Assembly: GCF_018798885.1 (NCBI RefSeq)
Contig: NZ_CP076361.1
Span: forward strand, 2,509,501-2,573,500
Source: Gemmobacter fulvus
GTDB lineage: Bacteria > Pseudomonadota > Alphaproteobacteria > Rhodobacterales > Rhodobacteraceae
Reading direction: 5' to 3'
DNA: 64,000 nucleotides
Shown: positions 1 to 10,550 of the stretch, one piece after another
Layout: the number at the start of each line of letters is the position of its first letter
Position numbering within the stretch: the stretch's first letter is position 1
Notes under the pieces: model-generated
Seen by the model: the letters and a program-made list of their open reading frames with translations, nothing else
The model's database searches: none
What the model was told of the DNA's origin: nothing
Program-made: the position numbers and the translations under genes

Positions 1-108
1 ACGGATTCCGGGCGACCGGGATTCGCTGGTTTGTCATTGATCCACCAGAACACAGGTCACCCTGCGTTACGGCAGGGGCCCTCTGGTGATTGAAAAAGGA
101 AAAGGCGC
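1..108. other. Intergenic lead-in to rpmC
   Basis: I see no recognisable coding end of rplP (the usual upstream neighbour) in these bases in any frame, so the window appears to start in the spacer before rpmC. An A-rich purine stretch with AAGGA-like sequence just before position 109 serves as the ribosome binding site of rpmC. Confidence 0.5.
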
Positions 109-312
109 ATGACCGCCACGGAACTGAAGGCCAAGACGCCGGAACAGCTGCGCGAGCAGCTGCTGGCGCTGAAAAAAGAAGCGTTCAACCTGCGCTTCCA
201 GCAAGCGACCGGCCAGCTTGAGAACACCGCCCGCATGCGCGCTGTCCGTCGTGACGCGGCCCGTGTGAAGACGGTCCTGAACCAAAAAGCCGCTGAAGCG
301 GCGGCGAACTGA
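109..312 (+). CDS. rpmC: 50S ribosomal protein L29
   Basis: L29 is a small helical protein of the large subunit, located near the polypeptide exit tunnel where it helps dock signal recognition particle and trigger factor. The 67-residue product has the typical length and the two-helix pattern, with a central [15 protein letters not shown] segment that is the family signature. It starts with ATG after an AAGGAAAAGG ribosome binding site and is followed 11 bases later by rpsQ, the conserved order of the S10/spc operons. The C-terminus is slightly extended and alanine-rich, as is common in this lineage. Confidence 0.97.
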   Translation: MTATELKAKTPEQLREQLLALKKEAFNLRFQQATGQLENTARMRAVRRDAARVKTVLNQKAAEAAAN

Positions 313-323
313 GGAGCACGCAC

Positions 324-557
324 ATGCCCAAACGCATCCTGCAAGGCACCGTGACGAGCGACAAGAACGAGCAGACCATCACGGTTCTGGTCGAGCGCCG
401 CTTCAAGCACCCGCTGCTGCAAAAGACCGTCCGTAAGTCGAAGAAATATCGCGCTCACGATGCGGAAAACAAGTTCAAGATTGGTGACACTGTTCGCATC
501 GAAGAGTGCGCGCCGATCTCGAAGACCAAACGTTGGACGGTGGTAGTCGAGGCATAA
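324..557 (+). CDS. rpsQ: 30S ribosomal protein S17
   Basis: S17 is a primary 16S rRNA-binding protein of the small subunit, needed early in assembly. The 77-residue product has the OB-fold pattern of the family: [10 protein letters not shown] at the start, a [15 protein letters not shown] strand-loop in the middle, and the conserved [17 protein letters not shown] segment near the end. The start ATG has a GAGGAG ribosome binding site. It lies between rpmC and rplN, as in other proteobacterial operons, with a short spacer before rplN. Confidence 0.97.
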   Translation: MPKRILQGTVTSDKNEQTITVLVERRFKHPLLQKTVRKSKKYRAHDAENKFKIGDTVRIEECAPISKTKRWTVVVEA

Positions 558-636
558 GCTTCGACCCATCGTTCAGCCTTGAACGAAACCCTGGGACCCT
601 CTCGGATTAGGGGGCCCAAAGGTCGGGAGAAACCAA

Positions 637-1005
637 ATGATCCAGATGCAGACCAATCTGGATGTTGCTGATAACTCTGGCGCTCGCCGAGTTCAGTGCA
701 TCAAGGTTCTGGGTGGTTCCCATCGGCGCTATGCAAGCGTCGGCGACATCATTGTGGTGTCGGTGAAGGAAGCCATTCCGCGCGGTCGCGTGAAAAAAGG
801 CGACGTCCGTAAGGCCGTTGTCGTGCGCACCGCAAAAGAAGTTCGCCGTGAAGACGGCACCTCGATCCGCTTTGACCGTAACGCTGCCGTCATCCTGAAC
901 AATCAGGGCGAGCCGGTTGGCACCCGTATCTTCGGGCCGGTCGTGCGTGAGCTGCGTGCGAAGAACTTCATGAAGATCATCTCGCTGGCGCCGGAGGTGC
1001 TCTGA
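637..1005 (+). CDS. rplN: 50S ribosomal protein L14
   Basis: L14 binds 23S rRNA and forms an inter-subunit bridge; it is also the docking site of the silencing factor RsfS. The 122-residue product begins [19 protein letters not shown], one of the most conserved ribosomal starts, and contains the [16 protein letters not shown] core. Length matches the family. The stop codon overlaps the start of rplX (TGATG), indicating translational coupling. The spacer upstream (558-636) is the largest within this part of the operon and contains a short G/C-rich hairpin but no clear promoter. Confidence 0.98.
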   Translation: MIQMQTNLDVADNSGARRVQCIKVLGGSHRRYASVGDIIVVSVKEAIPRGRVKKGDVRKAVVVRTAKEVRREDGTSIRFDRNAAVILNNQGEPVGTRIFGPVVRELRAKNFMKIISLAPEVL

Positions 1006-1310
1006 TGGCTGCGAAGCTTAAAAAGGGCGACAAGGTCGTCGTGCTGACGGGCAAGGACAAGGGCAAGCAGGGCGAAATCGCCTCGGTGAACCCCTCGGTC
1101 AACAAGGCCGTCGTGGAAGGCGTCAACATCGCCATCCGTCACACCAAGCAATCTGCCGCGTCGCAGGGTGGCCGTATCGCAAAAGCGATGCCGATCGACC
1201 TGTCGAACCTGGCGATCGTTGACAAGAATGGCAAACCGACCCGCGTTGGCTTCCGCATGGAAGGCGACAAGAAGGTTCGCTTCGCCAAGACCACGGGGGA
1301 CGTGATCTGA
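1005..1310 (+). CDS. rplX: 50S ribosomal protein L24
   Basis: L24 is an assembly-initiating protein of the large subunit and sits beside the exit tunnel. The 101-residue product has the N-terminal KOW motif ([18 protein letters not shown], residues about 5-22) that defines the family. Its start codon overlaps the rplN stop and its own stop overlaps the rplE start, both by one base, so translation of the three genes is likely coupled. Confidence 0.97.
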   Translation: MAAKLKKGDKVVVLTGKDKGKQGEIASVNPSVNKAVVEGVNIAIRHTKQSAASQGGRIAKAMPIDLSNLAIVDKNGKPTRVGFRMEGDKKVRFAKTTGDVI

Positions 1311-1870
1311 TGCTTGACGCTGCCACCTATACCCCGCGTCTGAAGGCCGAATTCAAGGCCCGCATCCGTGCGGCGCTGAAAGAAGAATTCGCCTACAAGA
1401 ACGACATGCAGATCCCGCGTCTGGACAAGATTGTCCTGAACATGGGCGTCGGCGAAGCTGTGAAAGACACCAAGAAGGTGAAAGCCGCAGCCGAGCAGAT
1501 GACCGCCATTGCCGGCCAGAAAGCTGTCATCACCCATGCCAAGAAGTCGATCGCCGGCTTCCGTGTGCGGGAAGAGATGCCTCTGGGCTGCAAGGTCACC
1601 CTGCGTGGCGACCGTATGTATGAATTCCTCGACCGTCTGATCAACATCGCTCTGCCCCGCGTCCGCGACTTCCGCGGCGTGAACGGCAAATCGTTTGACG
1701 GCCGCGGCAACTACGCGATGGGCCTCAAAGAGCAGATCGTGTTCCCCGAGATCGACTTCGATAAGATCGACGACGTTCTGGGCATGGACATCATCATCTG
1801 CACCACTGCGAAGACCGACGCGGAAGCGAAGTCGCTGCTGAAGCACTTCAACATGCCGTTCACCAGCTGA
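1310..1870 (+). CDS. rplE: 50S ribosomal protein L5
   Basis: L5 binds 5S rRNA and contacts the P-site tRNA and S13 across the subunit interface. The 186-residue product carries the conserved [15 protein letters not shown] segment near residue 40, [20 protein letters not shown] in the middle and the [17 protein letters not shown] stretch. It starts by a one-base overlap with the rplX stop. Slightly longer than the E. coli protein because of an N-terminal extension usual in alphaproteobacteria. Confidence 0.98.
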   Translation: MLDAATYTPRLKAEFKARIRAALKEEFAYKNDMQIPRLDKIVLNMGVGEAVKDTKKVKAAAEQMTAIAGQKAVITHAKKSIAGFRVREEMPLGCKVTLRGDRMYEFLDRLINIALPRVRDFRGVNGKSFDGRGNYAMGLKEQIVFPEIDFDKIDDVLGMDIIICTTAKTDAEAKSLLKHFNMPFTS

Positions 1871-1889
1871 TCGCGCGAGGAAAGACATT

Positions 1890-2195
1890 ATGGCTAAAAA
1901 ATCCATGATCGAACGCGAGAAGAAGCGTCAGCACCTGGTGGACGTCTACGCCGCCAAGCGCGCTGCTCTCAAAGAGATCATCAAGAACCAGGACCTGCCG
2001 GTTGCCGAGCGCTTCACCGCTGCTCAGAAACTCGCCGGTCTGCCCCGCAACTCGTCCGCGACCCGGCTGCACAACCGCTGCCAGCTGACCGGCCGTCCCC
2101 ATGCTTACTACCGTAAGCTCAAACTCTCGCGGATCATGCTGCGCGAACTGGCCTCCTTCGGTCAGATTCCCGGCATGGTGAAGTCGAGCTGGTAA
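1890..2195 (+). CDS. rpsN: 30S ribosomal protein S14
   Basis: S14 is a small-subunit head protein. The 101-residue product is the long, zinc-free form (no CxxC pairs): the C-terminal half reads [20 protein letters not shown], in which the cysteines of the short zinc form are missing. It starts with [10 protein letters not shown] after a GAGGAAAG ribosome binding site. Position between rplE and rpsH is the conserved spc-operon order. Confidence 0.97.
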   Translation: MAKKSMIEREKKRQHLVDVYAAKRAALKEIIKNQDLPVAERFTAAQKLAGLPRNSSATRLHNRCQLTGRPHAYYRKLKLSRIMLRELASFGQIPGMVKSSW

Positions 2196-2207
2196 GGAGG
2201 TAAGATC

Positions 2208-2606
2208 ATGTCGATGAACGATCCTCTCGGCGATATGCTGACCCGTATCCGCAACGCCCAGATGCGTGGCAAGTCCACCGTCAAATCCCCGGCTTCGAAA
2301 CTGCGCGCCTGGGTTCTGGATGTGCTGGCCGACGAAGGCTACATCCGGGGTTATGAGAAGTCCGAGACCGAAAACGGTCAGGGCGAGCTGACGATCAGCC
2401 TGAAATACTTCGAAGGCACGCCGGTCATCCGTGACCTGAAGCGCGTCTCGAAGCCGGGCCGCCGCGTGTACATGGGCGTCAAGGACATTCCGTCCGTGCG
2501 CAATGGCCTCGGTGTTTCGATCGTCTCCACGCCGAAAGGCGTCATGTCCGATGCAGCAGCACGCTCCGCCAATGTTGGTGGCGAAGTGCTCTGCACCGTG
2601 TTCTGA
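2208..2606 (+). CDS. rpsH: 30S ribosomal protein S8
   Basis: S8 is a primary 16S rRNA-binding protein; in E. coli it is also the translational repressor of the spc operon. The 132-residue product starts [18 protein letters not shown] and ends with the conserved [18 protein letters not shown] and GGEVLCTVF. The start codon is preceded by AAGGAGGT, a perfect anti-16S match. Whether S8 autoregulates this operon by the E. coli mechanism cannot be seen from the sequence. Confidence 0.98.
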   Translation: MSMNDPLGDMLTRIRNAQMRGKSTVKSPASKLRAWVLDVLADEGYIRGYEKSETENGQGELTISLKYFEGTPVIRDLKRVSKPGRRVYMGVKDIPSVRNGLGVSIVSTPKGVMSDAAARSANVGGEVLCTVF

Positions 2607-2616
2607 GGAGGGGTAT

Positions 2617-3150
2617 ATGTCTCGTATTGGCAAAAAGCCCGTCGCTCTGCCGAAAGGCGTATCGGCCGAAGTCAAAGGTCAGACCGTGGAAGTGAAGGGG
2701 CCGAAAGGCACCCGCAGCTTCACCGCGACCGACGACGTGACGCTGGCGCTCGAAGAGGGTGCAGTGAAGGTGACGCCGCGCGGCACCTCCAAGCGCGCTC
2801 GTCAGCAGTGGGGCATGGTGCGCTCGCAGGTGGAAAACCTTGTGACCGGCGTGACCGCTGGCTTCAAGAAAGAGCTGGAAATTCAGGGCGTGGGTTACCG
2901 CGCCGCGATGGCCGGCAATATTCTGAAGCTGTCGCTCGGCTATTCGCATGAGGTCAACTTCGAAGTGCCGCAGGGCGTGACCGTTACCGCGCCCAAGCAA
3001 ACCGAAATCGTTGTGGAAGGGATCGATCAACAGCTCGTTGGTCAGGTCGCCGCGAACATCCGTGACTGGAAACGCCCCGAGCCCTACAAAGGCAAAGGCA
3101 TCCGGTACAAGGACGAGTTCGTCTTCCGCAAGGAAGGCAAGAAGAAGTAA
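2617..3150 (+). CDS. rplF: 50S ribosomal protein L6
   Basis: L6 is a two-domain large-subunit protein near the factor-binding site. I place the start at the ATG preceded by GAGGAGG, giving [15 protein letters not shown] and 177 residues, the normal family length; the open frame extends further upstream into rpsH but that part is not L6-like. Both repeats of the fold are present, with the C-terminal [14 protein letters not shown] signature. It follows rpsH by 10 bases. Confidence 0.97.
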   Translation: MSRIGKKPVALPKGVSAEVKGQTVEVKGPKGTRSFTATDDVTLALEEGAVKVTPRGTSKRARQQWGMVRSQVENLVTGVTAGFKKELEIQGVGYRAAMAGNILKLSLGYSHEVNFEVPQGVTVTAPKQTEIVVEGIDQQLVGQVAANIRDWKRPEPYKGKGIRYKDEFVFRKEGKKK

Positions 3151-3161
3151 GGACCGGGATC

Positions 3162-3521
3162 ATGGCGAACAACAAGAGAGAGCTGTTCCTCAAGCGCCGC
3201 CTGCGCGTCCGGAACAAGATCAAGGCGATGTCGAACGGGCGTGCGCGCCTGTCCGTGCATCGTTCCAGCAAGAACATTTCTGTTCAGCTGATCGACGACG
3301 TGAACGGTGTCACGCTCGCTTCGGCCTCGACCCTCGAAAAGGATCTGGGCTTCGTGGGCAAGAACAACGTCGAAGCCGCCGCCAAGGTGGGTGCGACGAT
3401 TGCCGAGCGCGCGAAAAAGGCCGGTGTCGAAGAGTGCTATTTCGACCGCGGTGGTTTCCTCTTTCACGGCAAGATCAAGGCTTTGGCCGAGGCTGCCCGT
3501 GAAGGCGGACTTAAGTTCTGA
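3162..3521 (+). CDS. rplR: 50S ribosomal protein L18
   Basis: L18 binds 5S rRNA in the central protuberance together with L5 and L25. The 119-residue product has the basic N-terminus ([13 protein letters not shown]) and the conserved [18 protein letters not shown] and [20 protein letters not shown] segments. Length is typical. It lies 11 bases after rplF and 11 before rpsE, with short purine-rich ribosome binding sites. Confidence 0.97.
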   Translation: MANNKRELFLKRRLRVRNKIKAMSNGRARLSVHRSSKNISVQLIDDVNGVTLASASTLEKDLGFVGKNNVEAAAKVGATIAERAKKAGVEECYFDRGGFLFHGKIKALAEAAREGGLKF

Positions 3522-3532
3522 GGAGTTGAAAA

Positions 3533-4105
3533 ATGGCAGAACGTGAAAACCGCCAGGGCCGCCGCGATGATCGTCGCAGCGATGCTCGTGAAGAGACCCC
3601 GGAATTCGCTGACCGTCTGGTCGCGATCAACCGCGTGTCGAAAACCGTGAAAGGCGGCAAGCGCTTCGGCTTTGCAGCCCTCGTGGTGGTCGGCGATCAG
3701 CGCGGCCGCGTGGGTTTCGGCAAAGGCAAAGCGAAAGAAGTGCCGGAAGCGATCCGCAAGGCAACGGAACAGGCCAAGCGCCAGATGATCCGCGTGCCGC
3801 TGAAGGACGCCCGCACCCTGCACCACGACATGGAGGGCCGTCATGGCGCTGGCAAGGTTGTGATGCGGGCCGCCGTTGCGGGTACCGGCATCATCGCCGG
3901 TGGTCCGATGCGCGCCGTGTTCGAAATGCTGGGCCTGCAAGACGTTGTGGCGAAGTCGCTCGGCTCGCAGAACCCCTACAACATGATCCGCGCGACCATC
4001 GACGGTCTGAAGCAGGAATCGTCCCCCCGTCAGGTCGCGCAGCGTCGCGGCAAGAAAGTGGCCGACATCCTGAAGAAGCCCGACGCTGAAGTCGTCGAAG
4101 CGTAA
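3533..4105 (+). CDS. rpsE: 30S ribosomal protein S5
   Basis: S5 shapes the mRNA entry region and contributes to decoding fidelity. The 190-residue product has an alphaproteobacterial acidic/basic N-terminal extension (about residues 1-25), then the double-stranded RNA-binding fold ([32 protein letters not shown]) and the C-terminal [20 protein letters not shown] segment. The extension makes it longer than the E. coli protein (167 residues). Start preceded by GAGGAG. Confidence 0.97.
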   Translation: MAERENRQGRRDDRRSDAREETPEFADRLVAINRVSKTVKGGKRFGFAALVVVGDQRGRVGFGKGKAKEVPEAIRKATEQAKRQMIRVPLKDARTLHHDMEGRHGAGKVVMRAAVAGTGIIAGGPMRAVFEMLGLQDVVAKSLGSQNPYNMIRATIDGLKQESSPRQVAQRRGKKVADILKKPDAEVVEA

Positions 4106-4116
4106 GGAGCTGGACA

Positions 4117-4308
4117 ATGGCTGGTAAAACCATCGTCGTGAAGCAGGTGGCCTCGGCCGCTCGCCGTCCCGCGATCCAGACCGCGACCCTCAAAGGTCTT
4201 GGCCTGAACAAGATGAACCGCACCCGCGAACTGGAAGATACGCCTTCCGTCCGTGGCATGGTCAACAAGATCTCGCATCTTGTGAAGATCATCGAAGAGC
4301 GCGGCTGA
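4117..4308 (+). CDS. rpmD: 50S ribosomal protein L30
   Basis: L30 is a small large-subunit protein. The 63-residue product has the family pattern: a first strand with [13 protein letters not shown], the [19 protein letters not shown] loop and the terminal [15 protein letters not shown] helix. It starts after AAGGAG and lies 11 bases downstream of rpsE. An intrinsic-terminator-like hairpin follows about 40 bases after its stop, so transcription may be attenuated here before rplO. Confidence 0.97.
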   Translation: MAGKTIVVKQVASAARRPAIQTATLKGLGLNKMNRTRELEDTPSVRGMVNKISHLVKIIEERG

Positions 4309-4344
4309 ACGCGTAGGGCGGGGGGCTCTCCGCCAGACGGAAAA

Positions 4345-4384
4345 GAGAGGCGCGCGGCTTGATCCGCGCGCCTTTCCCTTTTAT
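4345..4384 (+). terminator. Terminator/attenuator hairpin between rpmD and rplO
   Basis: Arms GGCGCGCGG (4349-4357) and CCGCGCGCC (4364-4372) pair perfectly around a six-base loop. The stem can be extended by weaker pairs on the outside and is followed by TTTCCCTTTT. This looks like an intrinsic terminator within the ribosomal operon and would set different levels for the genes upstream and downstream. Confidence 0.65.
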
Positions 4385-4486
4385 TAGGCGCTCAGGGAAT
4401 CACTCCGTGACGCCCTGAATCAACAAGAAATGCCGTGTTTGCCCCATCCGTCGCTGGCGGGGCAGTTCCGGCCAGGAGATAGCGAC

Positions 4487-4966
4487 ATGAAACTTCATGA
4501 ACTTTCCGACAACCAAGGCGCAGCCCGCAAGAAAAAGCGCGTGGCACGCGGTCCGGGTTCGGGCAAAGGCAAAACCGCTGGCCGTGGTATCAAGGGCCAG
4601 AAATCGCGTTCGGGCGTTGCCATCGGTGGTTACGAAGGCGGCCAGATGCCGCTGTACCGTCGTCTGCCGAAGCGCGGCTTCACCAAGCCGAATGCAAAGC
4701 ATTACGCTGTGGTCAACCTCGGGCTGATCCAGAAATTCATCAACGAGGGCAAGCTCAACGCCGCTTCGGAACTGACCGAAGAAGTGCTGGTGGCTTCCGG
4801 CCTCGTGCGTCGTCAGCTTGACGGTGTGCGCGTTCTGAACAAGGGCGAGATCACCTCGGCTGTCACCCTGAAAGTCACCGGGGCCTCGGCTGCGGCGGTT
4901 GAAGCGGTCGCCAAGGCTGGTGGCACGCTGACCGTGGCGGAAGCTGTGGCTGCTGCGGCGGAATAA
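4487..4966 (+). CDS. rplO: 50S ribosomal protein L15
   Basis: L15 is a late-assembly large-subunit protein. The start is set at the ATG giving [19 protein letters not shown], preceded by CCAGGAGA; an upstream in-frame ATG would add 19 unlike residues. The 159-residue product has the glycine-rich basic N-terminal region ([12 protein letters not shown]) that threads into rRNA, and the [13 protein letters not shown] motif. The C-terminus is alanine-rich. It is separated from rpmD by 178 bases that contain a terminator-like hairpin. Confidence 0.96.
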   Translation: MKLHELSDNQGAARKKKRVARGPGSGKGKTAGRGIKGQKSRSGVAIGGYEGGQMPLYRRLPKRGFTKPNAKHYAVVNLGLIQKFINEGKLNAASELTEEVLVASGLVRRQLDGVRVLNKGEITSAVTLKVTGASAAAVEAVAKAGGTLTVAEAVAAAAE

Positions 4967-5013
4967 AGGTTGTGAGCGGTCGCCAGACCGCTTACATCGG
5001 GTCAAGTTTTCCC

Positions 5014-5047
5014 GCGCCGCCGACCGGAAAACCCGGTTCGGCGGCGC
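5014..5047 (+). promoter_or_regulatory. Strong hairpin directly upstream of secY
   Basis: Arms GCGCCGCCGACCGG (5014-5027) and CCGGTTCGGCGGCGC (5033-5047) pair with a single bulged base around an AAAAC loop. The hairpin ends five bases before the first ATG of secY and would occupy its ribosome-binding region. No T-tract follows, so it is more likely a translational or RNA-processing element than a terminator. Confidence 0.5.
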
Positions 5048-5051
5048 TCTC

Positions 5052-6422
<1,371 letters not shown>

Positions 6423-6442
6423 GGGAAGAGGGAAGTCTCACC

Positions 6443-7093
6443 ATGGTAAATATCATTCTTCTTGGGCCGCCGGGCGCGGGCAAAGGCACGCAGGCCAAGC
6501 GGCTGGTGGAAGAGCGGAACATGGTGCAGCTCTCGACCGGGGACATGCTGCGCGAGGCGCGCAGCTCGGGCACCGAGATGGGCAAGCGCGTCGCCGAGGT
6601 GATGGACAAGGGCGGGCTGGTCACGGACGAGATCGTGATCGGCCTGATCGAAGAGAAAATCACCGGCAATGCAGGTGGCGGGTTCATCTTTGATGGCTTC
6701 CCCCGCACCCTGCCGCAGGCCGATGCTCTGGCGCAGCTGCTGGACAAGACCGGCCAGCGCCTGAATGCGGTGGTCGAGATGCAGGTGGATGATGCGGCGC
6801 TGGTGGCACGCATCACCGGCCGTTACACCTGTGGCAGCTGCGGTGAGGTCTATCATGACCAGATCCGCCCGACCAAGGTGGCGGGCACCTGCGATGCCTG
6901 TGGCGGCACGACGATGGTGCGCCGCGCCGATGACAACGAAGACAGCCTCAAGCATCGCTTGATGGAATATTACAAGAAAACCTCGCCGCTGATCGGCTAC
7001 TACTATGCCAAGGGTCAGCTCAGCACGGTGGATGGGCTGGCGGAAATGGACACGGTTGCCGCCGCTATTGCCAAAGTTCTTGACAAAAGCTGA
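6443..7093 (+). CDS. adk: Adenylate kinase
   Basis: Adk interconverts ATP, AMP and ADP in the cytoplasm. The 216-residue product has the P-loop [12 protein letters not shown] at the N-terminus, the AMP-binding STGDMLR segment, GFPRTLPQA, and a long lid with four cysteines in two CxxC pairs (CGSC and CDAC), which indicates a zinc-stabilised lid. Long-form length. It follows secY by 20 bases, the usual order in this operon. Confidence 0.97.
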   Translation: MVNIILLGPPGAGKGTQAKRLVEERNMVQLSTGDMLREARSSGTEMGKRVAEVMDKGGLVTDEIVIGLIEEKITGNAGGGFIFDGFPRTLPQADALAQLLDKTGQRLNAVVEMQVDDAALVARITGRYTCGSCGEVYHDQIRPTKVAGTCDACGGTTMVRRADDNEDSLKHRLMEYYKKTSPLIGYYYAKGQLSTVDGLAEMDTVAAAIAKVLDKS

Positions 7094-7111
7094 AATCCCT
7101 TTGGCTTGCCC

Positions 7112-7140
7112 TTGACTGGCGGGTCAAAAGCCCCTAATCC
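7112..7140 (+). promoter_or_regulatory. Candidate promoter for the rpsM-rpsK-rpoA-rplQ operon
   Basis: In the 187-base gap after adk there is TTGACT (7112-7117), then 17 bases, then TAATCC (7135-7140). The -35 match is good and the -10 match is weak. The TGAC...GTCA bases around the -35 also form a small palindrome. This is a plausible housekeeping promoter, not a proven one. Confidence 0.35.
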
Positions 7141-7280
7141 ACGGCGTCCCGCAAGGGAATCGTCCGTGGTTTGGGTTTGTCCCATTGACCGGGATGTGAG
7201 TGCCGGGTGGCGGTCTGCCACGCTGGCGTTGTGAAAAAAGGTTCTGGCACTACGGAACCGCAACCATAAGGAAGACACGT

Positions 7281-7649
7281 TTGGCACGTATTGCTGGCGT
7301 TAACATCCCGACCGCGAAACGGGTTCCGATCGCGCTCACCTATATCACCGGGATCGGCAACCACACCGCAGACCAGATTTGCGCTGCTGTTGGCATCGAC
7401 CCGACCCGCCGCGTGAACCAGCTTTCCGATGCTGAAGTTCTGGCGATCCGCGAATATATCGACGCGAACTACACCGTCGAGGGCGACCTGCGTCGTGAAA
7501 CCTCGATGAACATCAAGCGTCTGATGGACCTCGGCTGCTACCGTGGCCTGCGTCACCGTCGCAACCTGCCGGTTCGCGGCCAGCGTACCCATACCAACGC
7601 ACGCACCCGCAAAGGCCCTGCAAAGGCCATTGCCGGCAAGAAGAAATAA
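7281..7649 (+). CDS. rpsM: 30S ribosomal protein S13
   Basis: S13 is a head protein of the small subunit that contacts the P-site tRNA and L5. I choose the TTG at 7281 as start because it gives the family N-terminus ([11 protein letters not shown], read as Met) and 122 residues, and it is preceded by AAGGAAG; the GTG at 7200 would add 27 unrelated residues. The helix-two-turn-helix region ([13 protein letters not shown]) and the C-terminal [20 protein letters not shown] are clear. A rare start codon for a ribosomal gene. Confidence 0.95.
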   Translation: MARIAGVNIPTAKRVPIALTYITGIGNHTADQICAAVGIDPTRRVNQLSDAEVLAIREYIDANYTVEGDLRRETSMNIKRLMDLGCYRGLRHRRNLPVRGQRTHTNARTRKGPAKAIAGKKK

Positions 7650-7662
7650 GGGGCGCTGAGAT

Positions 7663-8052
7663 ATGGCACGCGATAAAACCCGTATGAAGCGTAAGGAACG
7701 CAAAAACATCGCCGCTGGCGTTGTTCATGTGAACTCCTCGTTCAACAACACCAAGATCCTGATCTCGGACGTGCAGGGCAACGCCATTTCCTGGTCGTCG
7801 TCGGGCACCATGGGCTTCAAAGGCTCGCGGAAATCGACCCCCTACGCGGCCCAGATGGCCGCCGAGGATGCGGCCCGCAAGGCCCAGGAACACGGCATGA
7901 AAACCGTGGAAGTCGAAGTTCAGGGCCCCGGTTCGGGTCGTGAATCGGCTCTGCGCGCTCTGGCTGCTGTTGGTCTGAACATCACCTCGATCCGCGACGT
8001 GACGCCGCTGGCGCATAACGGCTGCCGTCCGCCGAAGCGTCGCCGCGTCTGA
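7663..8052 (+). CDS. rpsK: 30S ribosomal protein S11
   Basis: S11 lies on the platform of the small subunit near the mRNA exit. The 129-residue product has the conserved [18 protein letters not shown] segment, the [19 protein letters not shown] core and the C-terminal [18 protein letters not shown]. Typical length. It follows rpsM by 13 bases, and a GC-rich hairpin follows it before rpoA. Confidence 0.98.
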   Translation: MARDKTRMKRKERKNIAAGVVHVNSSFNNTKILISDVQGNAISWSSSGTMGFKGSRKSTPYAAQMAAEDAARKAQEHGMKTVEVEVQGPGSGRESALRALAAVGLNITSIRDVTPLAHNGCRPPKRRRV

Positions 8053-8067
8053 CGCGATAATTTCAAT

Positions 8068-8101
8068 CGGGCCGCGCCATGTTGCGCGGCCCGGTTTCGT
8101 A
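8068..8101 (+). terminator. Hairpin between rpsK and rpoA
   Basis: Arms CGGGCCGCGC (8068-8077) and GCGCGGCCCG (8084-8093) pair perfectly around a six-base loop, followed by GTTTCGTATTT. The T-tract is interrupted, so it may act as a partial terminator or as an mRNA processing or stability element that adjusts RpoA output relative to the ribosomal proteins. Confidence 0.45.
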
Positions 8102-8166
8102 TTTCTGATCCTCGGGCGTTGTCTGCTTTCGGGACATGGGCAGAGAACAAGTATGGAGGCGACAGC

Positions 8167-9183
8167 ATGATCCACAAGAATTGGGCCGAACTGATCAAAC
8201 CGATGCAATTGGTTGTGAAGCCGGGGCCCGATGCCTCGCGCACTGCCACTGTCATCGCAGAGCCGCTGGAGCGTGGCTTTGGTCTGACCCTCGGCAACGC
8301 GCTGCGCCGCGTGCTGATGTCGTCGCTTCAGGGCGGGGCCATCACCTCGGTGCAGATCGACAACGTGCTGCATGAGTTCTCGTCGGTGGCGGGCGTGCGT
8401 GAAGACGTGACCGACATCGTGCTGAATCTCAAGGGCGTCAGCCTGAAGATGGAAGTCGAAGGGCCGAAGCGCCTGTCGATCTCGGCCAAGGGGCCGGGCG
8501 TCGTGACGGCGGGCGATATTTCCGAATCGAATGGCATCGAGGTTCTGAACAAGGACCATGTGATCTGCCACCTCGACGACGGTGCCGATGTGTTCATGGA
8601 ACTGACCGTGAACACCGGCAAAGGGTATGTCGCAGCAGACAAGAACAAGCCGGAAGATGCACCGATCGGCCTGATTGCCATCGACGCGATTTTCTCGCCG
8701 GTCAAGAAAGTGTCCTATGAAGTCACCGCGACCCGCGAAGGTCAGGTGCTGGATTATGACAAGCTGACCATGAAGATCGAAACCAATGGTGCGCTGACGC
8801 CGGAAGACGCCGTGGCCTATGCCGCGCGCATCCTCCAGGATCAGCTGGCTGTGTTCGTGAACTTCGACGAGCCGGAATCGGCAACCCGCAGCGATGTGGA
8901 AGACGGGCTGGAATTCAACCCGCTGTTGCTGAAGAAGGTCGACGAACTGGAACTGTCGGTCCGTTCGGCAAACTGCCTCAAGAACGACAATATCGTCTAT
9001 ATCGGCGATCTGATCCAGAAAACCGAAGCAGAGATGCTGCGCACGCCGAACTTCGGTCGCAAGTCGCTGAACGAGATCAAGGAAGTGCTTTCGGGCATGG
9101 GCCTGCACCTCGGCATGGATGTCGAGGATTGGCCGCCGGAAAACATCGAAGATCTGGCCAAGCGCTTCGAAGACCAGTTCTAA
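8167..9183 (+). CDS. rpoA: DNA-directed RNA polymerase subunit alpha
   Basis: The alpha subunit dimer scaffolds RNA polymerase assembly, and its C-terminal domain contacts upstream promoter DNA and activators. I start at the ATG giving [15 protein letters not shown] (338 residues, the usual length in this family) with GGAGGC upstream; an earlier ATG adds 16 residues. The N-terminal assembly domain ([18 protein letters not shown]) covers roughly residues 20-235, and the DNA-binding C-terminal domain ([29 protein letters not shown]) roughly 255-330. Confidence 0.98.
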   Translation: MIHKNWAELIKPMQLVVKPGPDASRTATVIAEPLERGFGLTLGNALRRVLMSSLQGGAITSVQIDNVLHEFSSVAGVREDVTDIVLNLKGVSLKMEVEGPKRLSISAKGPGVVTAGDISESNGIEVLNKDHVICHLDDGADVFMELTVNTGKGYVAADKNKPEDAPIGLIAIDAIFSPVKKVSYEVTATREGQVLDYDKLTMKIETNGALTPEDAVAYAARILQDQLAVFVNFDEPESATRSDVEDGLEFNPLLLKKVDELELSVRSANCLKNDNIVYIGDLIQKTEAEMLRTPNFGRKSLNEIKEVLSGMGLHLGMDVEDWPPENIEDLAKRFEDQF

Positions 9184-9316
9184 GCAGGCCGGGCGGGGGA
9201 TCTCCCGCCCGCTGCGAAAATGCCCGCAATTGCGGGGAACCCCTGGGCAATTCCGCCCCAACGAAGTCGCCCCAACGCAGGGCGGCAGTACAAAGCAAAA
9301 CGCTTAGGAGACCATC

Positions 9317-9736
9317 ATGCGTCACGCTCGCGGCTACCGTCGCCTGAACCGCACCCACGAACACCGCAAGGCGCTGTTCGCCAACATGTCCGGCTCGCTC
9401 ATCGAGCATGAGCAGATCAAGACCACGCTGCCGAAGGCCAAGGAACTGCGTCCGATCGTTGAAAAACTGATCACGCTGGCCAAGCGCGGCGACCTGCATG
9501 CCCGCCGTCAGGCTGCGGCTGCGCTGAAAGAAGACCGTCATGTGGAGCGGCTGTTTGCCATCCTCGGCCCGCGCTATGCCAACCGTCAGGGCGGCTATAT
9601 CCGCATCCTGAAAGCCGGTTTCCGTTATGGCGACATGGCACCGATGGCGATCATCGAATTCGTGGATCGTGATCCGTCGGCCAAAGGCGCTGCTGATCAT
9701 GCCCGCACCGCTGCTGAAGAAGCCGCCGACGCATAA
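9317..9736 (+). CDS. rplQ: 50S ribosomal protein L17
   Basis: L17 is the large-subunit protein encoded last in the alpha operon. The 139-residue product starts [17 protein letters not shown], with the signature [22 protein letters not shown] and the [15 protein letters not shown] motif. The start has GGAG upstream. A textbook intrinsic terminator follows its stop, closing the ribosomal operon. Confidence 0.98.
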   Translation: MRHARGYRRLNRTHEHRKALFANMSGSLIEHEQIKTTLPKAKELRPIVEKLITLAKRGDLHARRQAAAALKEDRHVERLFAILGPRYANRQGGYIRILKAGFRYGDMAPMAIIEFVDRDPSAKGAADHARTAAEEAADA

Positions 9737-9756
9737 GATTTGCCGCACAGGCACCC

Positions 9757-9788
9757 AAGGCCCGCCACTGGCGGGCCTTTTTCTTTTT
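9757..9788 (+). terminator. Intrinsic terminator after rplQ
   Basis: AAGGCCCGCC (9757-9766) and GGCGGGCCTT (9770-9779) form a ten-base-pair stem with an ACT loop, followed by TTTTTCTTTTTAT. It marks the end of the alpha operon and separates it from the luxR gene. Confidence 0.9.
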
Positions 9789-9834
9789 ATAGCATGGCTT
9801 TGCGGGCACCTCCCGCCGGGTCGGCTCTGGTCTC

Positions 9835-9846
9835 GCAACGCGTTGC
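9835..9846. promoter_or_regulatory. Palindrome upstream of luxR (possible lux-type box)
   Basis: GCAACGCGTTGC is a perfect 12-base palindrome located about 38 bases before the luxR start codon. LuxR-family regulators bind inverted repeats of this general size, so it is a candidate autoregulatory site. I see no matching copy immediately upstream of luxI. Confidence 0.35.
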
Positions 9847-9883
9847 AGCTTAAGGTTGAACCCGAATCGAACAGAGCGGACGG

Positions 9884-10495
9884 ATGACCATACAGCGCGG
9901 CATAGACCTTGATCTGCACCAGCTTTCCTTGCTGGCGCCATCAGGCTATTTCATCGGGCTGCACATCCGTTTCACCTCGCCGCTGCTGACCTTCCAGACC
10001 TATCCGCAAGCCTGGACCGATCATTATACCGAACATGGCTATGCCATGCGGGATCCGATCATCGCCTGGGGCTTCACGACGCTGGGCCATACAAGGTGGA
10101 GCGAGATCGCCTTTCCCGATACTTTCGGGATCCTGCGCCAAGCGGCGTCCTATGGTCTGGTTTATGGCATGTCTGTGTCCTGTGGCCCGGTGTCCTCGCG
10201 GACGATCAGCGGCCTGGCGCGTGCCGACCGGGAGTTCACCGACGAGGAGATCGCCCGCGCCGAATCCATCATTTCCCGGCTGCACCGTGTCACCCAGCCG
10301 CCGGAAAACCTGACCGACGCGCAGATCGGTGCGCTCCGCCTCATCGCTGCTGGTGATCGCCATGCGGCGGCGGCGGCGAAGCTCGGGATCTCCGAAAGTG
10401 CGCTGAAGGCGCGGCTCAATTCTGCGCGCCAGCGGTTGCTGGCCCGCACCACAGCAGAAGCCATTCAACGTGCCAAGGACTACCGCCTGATCTGA
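9884..10495 (+). CDS. LuxR-family acyl-homoserine-lactone-responsive regulator
   Basis: Cytoplasmic transcription factor that binds an acyl-homoserine lactone made by the adjacent synthase. The 203-residue product has an autoinducer-binding domain (about residues 15-130) with the family residues W44, Y48, D57, P58 and W72. A C-terminal helix-turn-helix follows (about 142-203, LTDAQIGALRLIAAG through ALKARLNSARQRLL). It is shorter than canonical LuxR (about 240-250). The start follows GGACGG. The gene lies just after the rplQ terminator and before luxI on the same strand, with a palindrome upstream that could be its own operator. Confidence 0.9.
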   Translation: MTIQRGIDLDLHQLSLLAPSGYFIGLHIRFTSPLLTFQTYPQAWTDHYTEHGYAMRDPIIAWGFTTLGHTRWSEIAFPDTFGILRQAASYGLVYGMSVSCGPVSSRTISGLARADREFTDEEIARAESIISRLHRVTQPPENLTDAQIGALRLIAAGDRHAAAAAKLGISESALKARLNSARQRLLARTTAEAIQRAKDYRLI

Positions 10496-10508
10496 CGCGC
10501 CGGCCGTT

Positions 10509-10530
10509 CCCCTGTTTTCGGGGGTTTTTC
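10509..10530 (+). terminator. Weak terminator-like element between luxR and luxI
   Basis: A short CCCC...GGGG stem (10509-10512 with 10520-10523 or 10521-10524) is followed by GTTTTTC. The stem is only four pairs, so it would at most attenuate read-through from luxR into luxI. Confidence 0.3.
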
Positions 10531-10550
10531 ACTTAGCCGGAGTGACACTC